A stretch of 32,362 nt of DNA from Porphyromonadaceae bacterium UBA7141. Its GTDB lineage: Bacteria; Bacteroidota; Bacteroidia; Bacteroidales; Muribaculaceae. The stretch is taken from the NCBI GenBank assembly GCA_002491945.1, contig DKWX01000020.1:1-32362 (forward strand), written 5' to 3'. The notes beneath the pieces are model-generated. The model was not told the DNA's origin, did no database searches, and saw only the letters and a program-made list of their open reading frames with translations. Both the position numbers and the translations under genes were made by a program. Position 1 is the first letter of the stretch. The number at the start of each line of letters is the position of its first letter. Shown one piece after another: positions 1-7,455 of this stretch.

Positions 1-41
1 ATTAACTGAATATCCCTAAGTAAGCGATGGGTGGGGGATGC

Positions 42-998
42 TTACATCGGTTTTACATCCTTGATGTCCACAAGATTGTGGAGGATGGCGAATATCGCCA
101 GTCCGGCAGCCGAATGGATTCCTAATTTTGCACTCAGATTGCGACGATGGGTGGTGACTGTATGCACCGACAGACAGAGTGCATCTGCAATTTCCTTGTT
201 CAACATCCCGTGAGCCACACACTTCACGATATCGCGCTCTCTCTGGCTCAGCGCATCGATGCCAGGCATAGTCGATTCATCTGCCTCTCCTGCATTCTCG
301 GGCTGCGACTTTTCCTGCTGTCGGCGCAGCTTGTCCTCCAGACGCGCCACTGCAGGCACAAAGAGCCGGCTCTCAACGATAAAATGAGTCATGAGATCTT
401 TCTCGCATGTCACGATGTCAAACAGTGCGGCGCTGAGTCGCGTACTGTCGGGCTGATTGTAGTGGTAGATAAATATATCCTTCAGCTCGTTGAGCTTGGC
501 CGCCATATGTCCGTGATTGTCGGAGAACATCGTTATATCGAAATCCTCCACAATCTCACCGGCCAGCAGTCGGTCGACATATGTGAATATGTCGCTGTTT
601 TCATGCTCCATGTGCCGGCGCACCTCCTCGACATAGTCATCGAAGAATCGTATCAGCAGCAGGGCCACTTCATTGGTCTGAGAGTAATTGATGGCTTCAA
701 TCAGTTTCAGACGGATTTTCGGAAGCGTGTAGTCTACAAATACCGAGTGAGCCCGCTTGAGGTAATCCATAAGCGTGGGCAGATGCAACGTGGCATCAGA
801 ATATTCCTGACCGCTGATCAGATTGCATACGGCAAGAAAGGTATCAACATCAACATTGTTGGTGCGGCAGATTTCCTCGACTGTGCCGTCGCCGAATCCG
901 AAAGGTATGCCGAAACGACTTATCGCCATAAGCAACAGATTGTTATGGCGTATCAGACCGCGCATGGCATCGGCCGGTTCGTATTTCTTGTGTTTCAT
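42..998 (-). CDS. LuxR-type transcriptional regulator with RIC/hemerythrin-like sensor region
   Basis: This 318-residue protein probably senses a redox, nitric oxide or iron signal and regulates transcription. Residues 15-60 resemble the ScdA_N/RIC N-terminal domain (GIPFGFGDGTVEEIC), but the paired Cys typical of RIC is replaced by Gly-Phe. Residues 80-215 carry a hemerythrin-like ligand pattern: H84, H129xxxE133, H162/H164 and H205xxxE209. Residues 249-305 form a LuxR/GerE helix-turn-helix (LSQRERDIV, NKEIADALCLSVHTVTTHRRN). There is no receiver domain, so a di-iron site rather than a phospho-aspartate would be the input (inference). ATG at 998 lies about 17 nt below the likely start of a promoter at 1020-1050. 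Proteins of this general architecture occur in Bacteroidota. The family call is firm; the ligand is unknown. Confidence 0.8.
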   Translation of the reverse strand: MKHKKYEPADAMRGLIRHNNLLLMAISRFGIPFGFGDGTVEEICRTNNVDVDTFLAVCNLISGQEYSDATLHLPTLMDYLKRAHSVFVDYTLPKIRLKLIEAINYSQTNEVALLLIRFFDDYVEEVRRHMEHENSDIFTYVDRLLAGEIVEDFDITMFSDNHGHMAAKLNELKDIFIYHYNQPDSTRLSAALFDIVTCEKDLMTHFIVESRLFVPAVARLEDKLRRQQEKSQPENAGEADESTMPGIDALSQRERDIVKCVAHGMLNKEIADALCLSVHTVTTHRRNLSAKLGIHSAAGLAIFAILHNLVDIKDVKPM

Positions 999-1019
999 TT
1001 CACAGATTGTTGAATCATG

Positions 1020-1050
1020 TAAAATTAACGATTCCCGGACTTATGTGCAA
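1020..1050 (-). promoter_or_regulatory. Bacteroidota-type promoter for the hemerythrin/LuxR gene
   Basis: On the minus strand a TTGC (plus 1047-1050) is followed after 19 bp by TAATTTTA (plus 1020-1027), one mismatch from the TAnnTTTG box. The predicted transcript would begin near 1015, about 17 nt before the ATG. Confidence 0.45.
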
Positions 1051-1073
1051 TACCCAAAATTGAGTAATTGAAA

Positions 1074-1167
1074 TAAGTAAGTGTTCAAATTAATTTATAG
1101 AATAAGCCGCATATTGTATAAAAGATTCCCTTTCAATTACTATCGGTTAAATTTGGACACTTACTTA
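1074..1167. repeat. Inverted-repeat element, copy A
   Basis: The ends are near-perfect inverted repeats of about 20 bp: 1074-1093 reads TAAGTAAGTGTTCAAATTAA and the reverse complement of 1147-1167 starts TAAGTAAGTGTCCAAATT. The interior contains GCATATTGTATAAA. A related element (copy B) is at 19226-19406, and weaker relatives are near 12630 and 31426. It lies 24 bp upstream of the promoter of the LuxR-type gene, so it could be an operator or a small MITE-like element. Confidence 0.6.
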
Positions 1168-1251
1168 AGGATGCTGCATGACATGGCGATACCTGCCGGA
1201 TAGACGATTGCATTCTTCGGCTGCATGGCTAATCATTCGGCGGGGCGCCTG

Positions 1252-2898
1252 TTATTCCGGCTCAGTCCAGTCGCCATTCTCCTTCAGCATGGCAATCAAT
1301 GCCGGAAGAGCTTCGGAGGCCGGAATGTTTCTTATTTTCAGCTCCTTGCCTTTATAAAGGCTGACGCGTCCCACACCGGCACCGACATAACCATAGTCGG
1401 CATCTGCCATCTCGCCCGGACCATTGACAATACATCCCATCACGCCGATTTTCAGACCTTTGAGATGAGATGTGGCCTCACGCACCTGTGCCAGAGTGGC
1501 CGGCAGGTCAAAGAGAGTGCGTCCGCAACTGGGGCACGCAATATACTCCGTTTTGCTGAATCTCAGACGAGTGGCCTGAAGTATACCTGACAGGAGGGAG
1601 TGTGCAGCCCGGGAATCAAGAGCCGGAGACTTTATTTCAAGAGCATTCCCATAGCCGTTAAGAAGCATAGCGCCGAAATCGGCGGCAGCCTTCAGGCGCA
1701 CCGTATCGGCATCCGTGTCGGCGTATTCCATGCAGAGTGTCACCGGATTGCGTCCGCCGGCTGCGATATAGCGCTCTATCCATGACTCCATCTCACCTAC
1801 AGGGTTGACATGCGATGAATGCAGGCGGATCACTTTACCCGGCTCCGCACCCTTCTCCACGTCGTCAGAAGCATCGATATCCAGAATATGGCCGTCCTGA
1901 GGGGTGACATCGAATCCGTAAAGCATGGGCCACGGAGTGCTGCCTCCTATGCCATCGATATCATCAGCCATACTTCTTGACGGGTACGGCGCCTCGGAGG
2001 CAGGCTCCGTAATCAGAGGATGATTGCAGCGAGAGGATATATAATCGCGCAACGCGATTGCTACAGGAATTTCATTCTCAGGCGCTTCGGAGAGGGAGAC
2101 CCTTATCGTATCGCCGATCCCCTCGGCCAGCAGAGTGCCGATGCCGACAGCGCTTTTCACTCTGCCGTCTTCGCCGTCGCCGGCTTCCGTGACACCGAGA
2201 TGCACGGGATAGACCATCCCTTCGCGGGTCATCTCTTTGACCAGAAGATGCACTGTGGCCACCATCACCACCACATTCGAAGCCTTGATGGAGATTACGA
2301 TATCATTGAAATTCTCCTCGCGGCATATGCGCAGGAATTCCATTACCGATTCCACCATGCCTGCCGGCGTGTCGCCATAGCGGCTCATGATGCGGTCAGA
2401 GAGCGATCCGTGATTGACACCTAAGCGTATTGCGGTGCGGTGGGTGCGGCATATGTCAAGCAGGGGCAGCAATGCATTACGTATACGCCCGATTTCCTCG
2501 GCATACTCCTCATCAGTGAAAGAGAGGCGGCGAAAAGTGCGGGCGGCATCCACGAAATTGCCGGGATTGATGCGCACCTTGTCGCATGACGCGGCCGCAG
2601 TATATGCCGCTTTGGGATTGAAATGCACATCGGCCACTAATGGCACGCGACATCCACGGTCATGTAATTCCCTGCGTATTGCGGCCATATTGGCGGCCTC
2701 GGCCACTCCCTGCGTAGTGAGGCGCACGAGTTCGCCTCCGGCCTCGGCGATGCGCATGGCCTGCATGGCAGAGCCTTCAGTGTCGAGTGTATTGGTATTT
2801 GTCATTGACTGCACACGCACCGGGGCATCGCCGCCTATCGTAAGTCCGGCCACATGCACCTCGCTGCTGAGTCGTCGAGAATAATTGTATTTAGACAT
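1252..2898 (-). CDS. ispG: 4-hydroxy-3-methylbut-2-enyl diphosphate synthase (IspG/GcpE), large type
   Basis: IspG is the [4Fe-4S] enzyme that reductively converts methylerythritol cyclodiphosphate to HMBPP in the non-mevalonate isoprenoid pathway. The N-terminal TIM-barrel half is clear (PVRVQSMTNTNTLDTEGS; PLVADVHFNPKAA; DKVRINPGNF). The cluster-binding C-terminal domain has C455 and C458 (CPSCGRTLFDL), C489 and E496 (GCIVNGPGE). Between them is a region of about 150 residues (roughly 290-440) corresponding to the extra domain of the large IspG type of Bacteroidota, Chlamydiae and plants. At 548 residues it is close to the usual length of that type. It lies 15 bp downstream of the PAP2-like gene, so the two are probably co-transcribed. 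Confidence 0.95.
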   Translation of the reverse strand: MSKYNYSRRLSSEVHVAGLTIGGDAPVRVQSMTNTNTLDTEGSAMQAMRIAEAGGELVRLTTQGVAEAANMAAIRRELHDRGCRVPLVADVHFNPKAAYTAAASCDKVRINPGNFVDAARTFRRLSFTDEEYAEEIGRIRNALLPLLDICRTHRTAIRLGVNHGSLSDRIMSRYGDTPAGMVESVMEFLRICREENFNDIVISIKASNVVVMVATVHLLVKEMTREGMVYPVHLGVTEAGDGEDGRVKSAVGIGTLLAEGIGDTIRVSLSEAPENEIPVAIALRDYISSRCNHPLITEPASEAPYPSRSMADDIDGIGGSTPWPMLYGFDVTPQDGHILDIDASDDVEKGAEPGKVIRLHSSHVNPVGEMESWIERYIAAGGRNPVTLCMEYADTDADTVRLKAAADFGAMLLNGYGNALEIKSPALDSRAAHSLLSGILQATRLRFSKTEYIACPSCGRTLFDLPATLAQVREATSHLKGLKIGVMGCIVNGPGEMADADYGYVGAGVGRVSLYKGKELKIRNIPASEALPALIAMLKENGDWTEPE

Positions 2899-2913
2899 GG
2901 TTGTCGGGGGTTA

Positions 2914-3633
2914 TCAGTCTGGTATTAAAAATTCCATCGAGAGCACGGCGAGCACCCCGGTTATCTCTCCCATGACGGTCTGCATCGGGGTGTGGCGGCC
3001 AAGCCATACGCGGGCCATACCGAGCATCCCGGCGGCAATCACAGCGCCCATGCACCATCCCCACAGGTTATAGTGTGGCAATCCGTAGCGGTTCATCAGC
3101 ATCAGCATACCGATAATACCCCCTATTCCGGCGCCGTGTGCGGAGATTTTCCACCGGAAATTCACCAGGAGGTTGACAGCCGTAGCCACAGCGGCACCGA
3201 TATAGAAGAGTGTCGCCCATCGCGGCAGTCCGGTAGTGGATAGATAGAGTCCGCATCCGAGCAGACACATCCCGGTGATGACATATGGTATAAACCTGTC
3301 AGTGCGTCGGGTCAGCGCTGCATCTCTGACTCCGCCGTAGCGCATAAGCACGAGTATGGCCAGAGAGGGGAGCATCGCTGTCAGTCCGAAGACAATGCCG
3401 ATGATTATTAGCTTCGATCTCATTGGTGCGAATGAGAGCATTGATAGGGAAAACACCAGGATTATGCCGTAAGTAGGCATCAATACCGGCGAAAGCACCC
3501 ACGACAGTATATGCGACACGGCATTTCCCCACCTCAGCATATCCGGATTGATCCGGCGTGTCGAAGTGTTTTTGCCTGCAGCGGTCGATTCGGGTGTAAT
3601 GGGTTCATTCACAGGATTATTCTGATTATCCAT
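2914..3633 (-). CDS. PAP2-like integral membrane protein
   Basis: This 239-residue protein has a polar N-terminal tail of about 35 residues followed by six or so hydrophobic segments. Three short motifs match the order of PAP2/type 2 phosphatidic acid phosphatases: RRTDRFIP (109-116), SAH (164-166) and R208 with H214 in ARVWLGRHTPMQTVMG. The first and third motifs are degenerate relative to KxxxxxxRP and SRxxxxxHxxxD; the final Asp is replaced by Gln. Activity is therefore uncertain. Its position between ispG and rluA, with short gaps, would suit a lipid diphosphate phosphatase related to undecaprenyl metabolism, but this is inference. Confidence 0.7.
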   Translation of the reverse strand: MDNQNNPVNEPITPESTAAGKNTSTRRINPDMLRWGNAVSHILSWVLSPVLMPTYGIILVFSLSMLSFAPMRSKLIIIGIVFGLTAMLPSLAILVLMRYGGVRDAALTRRTDRFIPYVITGMCLLGCGLYLSTTGLPRWATLFYIGAAVATAVNLLVNFRWKISAHGAGIGGIIGMLMLMNRYGLPHYNLWGWCMGAVIAAGMLGMARVWLGRHTPMQTVMGEITGVLAVLSMEFLIPD

Positions 3634-3678
3634 ATATTAAGTGTCGCTGATGGAAGTCGAGGCTATTGACACATGAGG

Positions 3679-4647
3679 TCAGTCAGCCGTTGCTTCAGTA
3701 TCTTGGGGCGTCGTGGCGGCATCCTTCTTTAGTCCGCCGATCATTTTGAGAAACCGTGCCGGCACAGGCGTCTCAAAGCGCATGTCGCGCCGGCTCACGG
3801 GGTGAGCGAATCGCAGGGTGCGTGCATGAAGAGCCAGACGCCCTATCGGACTTGCCTTCGCGCCGTATTTCCGGTCTCCCACAATTGGATGTCCCATATC
3901 ATTGGCGTGTACACGAATCTGGTTCTTGCGCCCGGTGTCAAGCGAAAACTCCACCAGCGAGTACCCGTGTCCGCGCCCTAAGACACGGAATCGTGTTACG
4001 GCGAGTTTCAGTCCTTCTCCCGGTTCGGGGCGAGAATACACTTCATACTGAGATGTCTCTCCGAGATAAGAGCGCACTTCCCCCTCCTCTTCCTTCACAA
4101 ATCCTTCGAGCACTGCCACATAACGGCGTTCAATCACCATGTTCTTCCAGTTATGTTGCATGGCGTCCTGGGCTTCGGGATGCTTGGCAAACATCATCAG
4201 GCCACTTGTGGCGCGGTCAAGCCGATGCACCACGAATATCTTGTTGGCCGGGTTGACTTCTTTGACGTATGATTTCAGTATGTCGTAGGCAGTGGCCTCT
4301 TTTTTTAAAGAGCCAGTCCCTACGGAGAGCAGCCCATACCCTTTGTTGACCACTATGATATCATCATCTTCATACACAAGCTGCATCCTTGGATGACGAA
4401 ACACGGCAAAGGGGCGGTTTCGGTTCAGTTCCACCCATTGTCCCGGTTCCACCGGGGCATCGAAAGCGTGGGTCACCACACCGTTGATCATCAGATGTCC
4501 GAATTTCAGCCACTTCTTTACGTCATTGCGCGGGGCATCGGGAAATTCCTTGGCTACAAACTGCATCAGCGGTTCGGTAATCTCGCCCCGGTTCTGCCGG
4601 GCCAGTATCCGGTCTGGCTGACGCGTATCTCTTTTTTGGAATGCCAT
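3679..4647 (-). CDS. RluA-family RNA pseudouridine synthase
   Basis: The enzyme isomerises uridine to pseudouridine in rRNA or tRNA. An S4-like RNA-binding segment covers roughly residues 22-75 (RNDVKKWLKFGHLMINGVV). The catalytic domain begins near residue 88, with the catalytic loop HRLDRATSG (141-149) and D144 as the catalytic aspartate, and later GRKNQIRVHANDMGHPIVGDRKYG. The length of 322 residues is typical of RluC/RluD relatives. The substrate position cannot be set from sequence. It is the first gene of the rluA-PAP2-ispG run. A TAATTTTG box (plus 4724-4731) may belong to its promoter, although no good partner is seen at -33. Confidence 0.9.
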   Translation of the reverse strand: MAFQKRDTRQPDRILARQNRGEITEPLMQFVAKEFPDAPRNDVKKWLKFGHLMINGVVTHAFDAPVEPGQWVELNRNRPFAVFRHPRMQLVYEDDDIIVVNKGYGLLSVGTGSLKKEATAYDILKSYVKEVNPANKIFVVHRLDRATSGLMMFAKHPEAQDAMQHNWKNMVIERRYVAVLEGFVKEEEGEVRSYLGETSQYEVYSRPEPGEGLKLAVTRFRVLGRGHGYSLVEFSLDTGRKNQIRVHANDMGHPIVGDRKYGAKASPIGRLALHARTLRFAHPVSRRDMRFETPVPARFLKMIGGLKKDAATTPQDTEATAD

Positions 4648-4650
4648 ATA

Positions 4651-4664
4651 TTCAATCGATTGAA
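4651..4664. promoter_or_regulatory. Perfect 14-bp palindrome upstream of rluA start
   Basis: TTCAATCGATTGAA is a perfect palindrome ending 3 bp before the rluA-family ATG. It lies in the 5' untranslated region, where it could be an operator or a hairpin that hides the ribosome entry region. No second copy was noticed in the window. Confidence 0.35.
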
Positions 4665-4794
4665 CAGCAGTTCGTTACGGCTTATTTGGCCGTTCGTCTG
4701 CCATTTTGGGTCAAAAATTCTTACAAAATTAACAAACTCTGTCGATTCTTAGGTCAGCAATCATGAAAAAAATGCTCGAAATCTGTAGGTTTAG

Positions 4795-4935
4795 CCATAC
4801 CCCGGCACTAAAAGTAACGAGCCGCGCACATCGCGGGGTGATATCCCGTGATGTACGCGGCGGGTTGACCATTAACGGGTTGGAGAGGTCCGCCCATCCG
4901 ATGGCGGCGGCAGCCCTGACCGACCCCGAAGCGTG
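4795..4935 (+). ncRNA. Structured RNA, candidate signal recognition particle RNA (small type)
   Basis: Two strong helical domains are visible. The first (4821-4861) is a long hairpin: GCCGCG pairs with CGCGGC, ACATC with GATGT and GCGGG with CCCGT around a 7-nt loop. The second is closed by GGGTTGG (4877-4883) with CCGACCC (4920-4926). It contains AGGTCC (4886-4891) and GGCAGCC (4909-4915), matching the order of the symmetric internal loop of 4.5S RNA (AGGUCC and AGCAGCC). The usual GNRA tetraloop would be replaced by a longer hairpin, CCGCC/GGCGG with bulge and CCG loop. A TAGGTTTA box at 4786-4793 could set the start near 4798, but no clear -33 partner or U-tract terminator is seen. A 57-codon reading frame (4763-4936) crosses the same DNA; RNA is the better reading. 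Identity as SRP RNA is tentative. Confidence 0.5.
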
Positions 4936-4969
4936 ATATATGAAACGAGATGTGTGTGAAAGACTGGAA

Positions 4970-5551
4970 TCAGAAATACTTGATGGTGCGGGTCTCCGTG
5001 TATTCGGCGATACCTTCTTCAGTCACCCCCTTCTTGTCGGTGCGTGTCGCGGTGTGCTTTACCTGTCGGGAGATCCAGTTGCCATGGTCATCGTAGACAT
5101 ATCCGGAATACTCGCAGTCCGCAGTCACTTCTCCATCTTTCGAGATGCTGGCGAATACGCTGCGGGTTATTTCCGAAGGTGCAGCCTCATTGCCATAGTA
5201 ATTTGATGTGGTCGTGGTAATGCCGCCGTCATAGGAATTCTTGTCAGTGACGGAAGTGATACGTCGACAGCTATCATATTCCACCTTCTGCGACATTGCG
5301 AAACTCATCACATTCATCGACATGTCGAATCCCAGAGGATAATTATCATCATCGAAGAAAGTGATTGACTTCTTGAGCTTTCCGTTGTCGCGAAACTTCA
5401 CATGTTTCTTCAGAAACGAATTCTTGGTAGAGAGCTTCATCTCCTTGACGTTGCCATGAAGGTCGTACAGAAGGCCTTCCTTAAACTCCTGTGCACGGCC
5501 CATACCCATTCCTGCCAGCAGTAATGAGAGTATGATCAGCAATCTGTTCAT
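4970..5551 (-). CDS. Secreted protein of unknown function
   Basis: I do not recognise this 193-residue protein. The start at 5551 gives a classic signal peptide (MNRLLIILSLLLAGMGMGRAQ, cleavage probably after AQ); an upstream in-frame ATG at 5590 would put a polar tail before it. The mature part has YD-repeat-like, beta-rich wording: LLYDLHGNVKEMKL, KFRDNGKLKKSITFFDDDN, YEYDS-type strands and YVYDDHGNWISRQVK. This suggests a small periplasmic or surface beta-sheet protein. A good promoter at 5638-5668 gives an 80-nt leader. It appears monocistronic, facing the structured RNA at its 3' end. Confidence 0.75.
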   Translation of the reverse strand: MNRLLIILSLLLAGMGMGRAQEFKEGLLYDLHGNVKEMKLSTKNSFLKKHVKFRDNGKLKKSITFFDDDNYPLGFDMSMNVMSFAMSQKVEYDSCRRITSVTDKNSYDGGITTTTSNYYGNEAAPSEITRSVFASISKDGEVTADCEYSGYVYDDHGNWISRQVKHTATRTDKKGVTEEGIAEYTETRTIKYF

Positions 5552-5637
5552 AATGATATTGTTTAAAGTTAGATATAGACCGGCTTGCAAAATCGGGTCT
5601 CCAAACGCACGGGATGGTTGTTGCGATTATGTGTTTG

Positions 5638-5668
5638 CAAATATAGTGCATTTGTATGGAAAATGCAA
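5638..5668 (-). promoter_or_regulatory. Bacteroidota-type promoter
   Basis: On the minus strand TTGC (plus 5665-5668), 19 bp, then TATATTTG (plus 5638-5645): an exact match to the Bacteroidota consensus. It drives the secreted protein gene starting at 5551. Confidence 0.7.
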
Positions 5669-5914
5669 GTGTTTTGTAAAAAAAAGATTGGCTATGGGGA
5701 TTTTGTTTGTGTTGATGGCTTGTGGTTGATTTTATAAGGTGCCATTTTGCAATATATTCATTCGTTGCTGGGCGTAAATATGGGATTTCGGTATGCAAAA
5801 AGTGTTTACTTATCCGGTTGCCTTGCCGTTATGGTATGTGGATCAATGACATGAGGTTTCAGCGGCAAGGATATGTGACATCGGATTGGAAAAGATATGC
5901 CTGAGAGTGGCGGT
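5669..5914. other. Intergenic region without a supported gene
   Basis: No gene is supported here. The only oddity is a short plus-strand frame ending MGILFVLMACG (5694-5729), which reads like a lipoprotein signal peptide cut off at the lipobox. No clear terminator for the DUF2851 gene was seen. Confidence 0.4.
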
Positions 5915-7279
5915 TTATCGGCATCGGTCGATACGCTCAGCCACGTCGGCATCCACGAATACATTGTCGGAGATGCGGTTGTAGTCGAAAAGGTGGCCAC
6001 CGGCGCGGTGGCGCAGCAGATAGTGGCCGAAGCGGCATTCGAGGCATCGGTTGCGGTCGCAGTATTCCGAGCGCAGATGGAGCAATGCCTGGCTGCGCAG
6101 GGCATCGGGTACTTTCAGGCCACCGACCTGCCATGATGATATGATGGAATTGCGTTCAGGGCGCAGACGGGTCAGCATGTTGATACCCCGTTCGCCCAGT
6201 TCGAGGTCGCCGCTCATGGCCGCGTATGCGTAATAAAACGGTGCCGCCACATTGATGATGAGCAGTTCCTTACTCGCATCCGACAGGGTGCGCGGCACGA
6301 CACGCTCGCCCCCCTCCGGACCGAAACCGCAATGAGTGCCCCAATATCCGTCGAGCCGCCAGTCAAACAGCTCCATAAGCCGGTTGATATTCCCTCCGGC
6401 CTCCACCAGACCCGAAGAGAACCCCTCCCTCTTATGCACAGCCGCAGCCAGAAGGGCTATGCGGCGGTGCGGAAAATTCTGCGGGCGCGTGCGGGCGTAT
6501 TTCCATACCTCCCGGCGCTGCGGACGCAATCCGTATTTGCGCTGCAGAAACATATACTCCCGGCAAAGTGCCTGATAATAATCCTCATAAGGATATATGC
6601 CCGGGTCGAGCAGCCCGGCCTGACCGAATAGTAGTGCTTCCGTCTGCAACAGGTCGTCGGCATGATGATAGAGGTATTTCAGAGGGAGATTCTTGGCGAG
6701 CATCTCAAACGGCAGACTGTTGAGACCGAATCCCAGTCCGCGTGCCAGGAGTGTGAATACGGCCTGTTCCCAGTCTGAATTGAGTTGTGTATAATAGTTC
6801 ATCAGGCGGGAGGCTTTCGCCTGCATTCTCTCCATACCCAGCGACTCAAGCCAATCGGTGCATACTAACGGCGGTATCGAGTGGAGCATATTCTGGCATC
6901 TTGTCCCCTTCATGTCGGCCGTCAGTCGGGAATAAGTGATATAGAAATTACGCGGCAGCAGCACTTCTACCTGCGGTATGATACTTCCATCTATGCGCCG
7001 CACCTCGGCGTCATTGACAGCCACGACATGCAGCACTACCGAATCGTAGGCCTTGTCGCGGTCGTGCCCATGGGCATACCAGTCGGAGGCCTTGACATGA
7101 ATCTCCACGTTGCCGATCCATTCCCGGCCTCCTACCATAATCCGGGCATTGCTGAAATCCGGACCGGCATCAGTGTTATATCGTCCGACCGAAAGCACAT
7201 TGACTAATGTGCCGTCGGACATACGGAGCTCTCGCCCCATCATTTTATGTTTCCAGAGGTAATGGTAAAGCAATTCCAT
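5915..7279 (-). CDS. DUF2851 family protein
   Basis: This is a member of the DUF2851 family, common in Bacteroidota and of unknown function. Family-typical stretches are the N terminus MELLYHYLWKHKM, then GRYNTDAGPDFSNARI, WIGNVEIHVKASDWYAHGH and YDSVVLHVVAVND. These resemble a nuclease-like fold (D..N-V-E-I-H), though no activity is established. The C terminus has CDRNRCLECRFGHYLL, a small Cys cluster that may bind metal. The start at 7279 was chosen because family members begin at this position and a promoter box lies at 7311-7318; an upstream ATG at 7333 would lie upstream of that box. The length is 454 residues. Confidence 0.85.
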   Translation of the reverse strand: MELLYHYLWKHKMMGRELRMSDGTLVNVLSVGRYNTDAGPDFSNARIMVGGREWIGNVEIHVKASDWYAHGHDRDKAYDSVVLHVVAVNDAEVRRIDGSIIPQVEVLLPRNFYITYSRLTADMKGTRCQNMLHSIPPLVCTDWLESLGMERMQAKASRLMNYYTQLNSDWEQAVFTLLARGLGFGLNSLPFEMLAKNLPLKYLYHHADDLLQTEALLFGQAGLLDPGIYPYEDYYQALCREYMFLQRKYGLRPQRREVWKYARTRPQNFPHRRIALLAAAVHKREGFSSGLVEAGGNINRLMELFDWRLDGYWGTHCGFGPEGGERVVPRTLSDASKELLIINVAAPFYYAYAAMSGDLELGERGINMLTRLRPERNSIISSWQVGGLKVPDALRSQALLHLRSEYCDRNRCLECRFGHYLLRHRAGGHLFDYNRISDNVFVDADVAERIDRCR

Positions 7280-7310
7280 AGGCTGGTCGGGTGGTGGTGG
7301 TTGCAGATGG

Positions 7311-7341
7311 CAAATATAACCATAATCCGGCAAGTCTGCAA
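7311..7341 (-). promoter_or_regulatory. Bacteroidota-type promoter for the DUF2851 gene
   Basis: Minus strand TTGC (plus 7338-7341), 19 bp, TATATTTG (plus 7311-7318). The predicted transcript starts near 7306, about 27 nt before the chosen ATG at 7279, which supports that start. Confidence 0.7.
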
Positions 7342-7401
7342 TTATAAACTCCTTAAAAACGCCAGTGTTGTGGAATCATGCTTATCTGCATGGCAGAGCG
7401 T

Positions 7402-7428
7402 CCCCCGCCGCCGGGGGCTGGCCGGCGG
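7402..7428. other. Overlapping, mutually exclusive GC-rich hairpins
   Basis: CCCCCG (7402-7407) can pair with CGGGGG (7412-7417), while CCGCCGG (7408-7414) can pair with CCGGCGG (7422-7428). The two folds exclude each other. The site is just downstream of the metallo-hydrolase stop codon on the minus strand and may be its terminator, although no U-tract follows. Confidence 0.4.
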
Positions 7429-7455
7429 TGAGAGAGTCCCTTTATGGGAACAGCG

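Noticed and set aside
1..41. TAAGTAAG at 18-25 as another copy of the repeat ends
   Set aside because: Only 8 bases match and nothing else of the element follows in the available sequence.
147..1013. Long open frame of 288 codons on the plus strand opposite the LuxR-type gene
   Set aside because: It is the antisense shadow of a gene with clear hemerythrin and helix-turn-helix motifs; its product has no recognisable domain.
5694..5729. Short frame MGILFVLMACG resembling a lipoprotein signal peptide
   Set aside because: It stops directly after the lipobox and no lipoprotein-like sequence follows in any frame; coincidence or a remnant too short to support.
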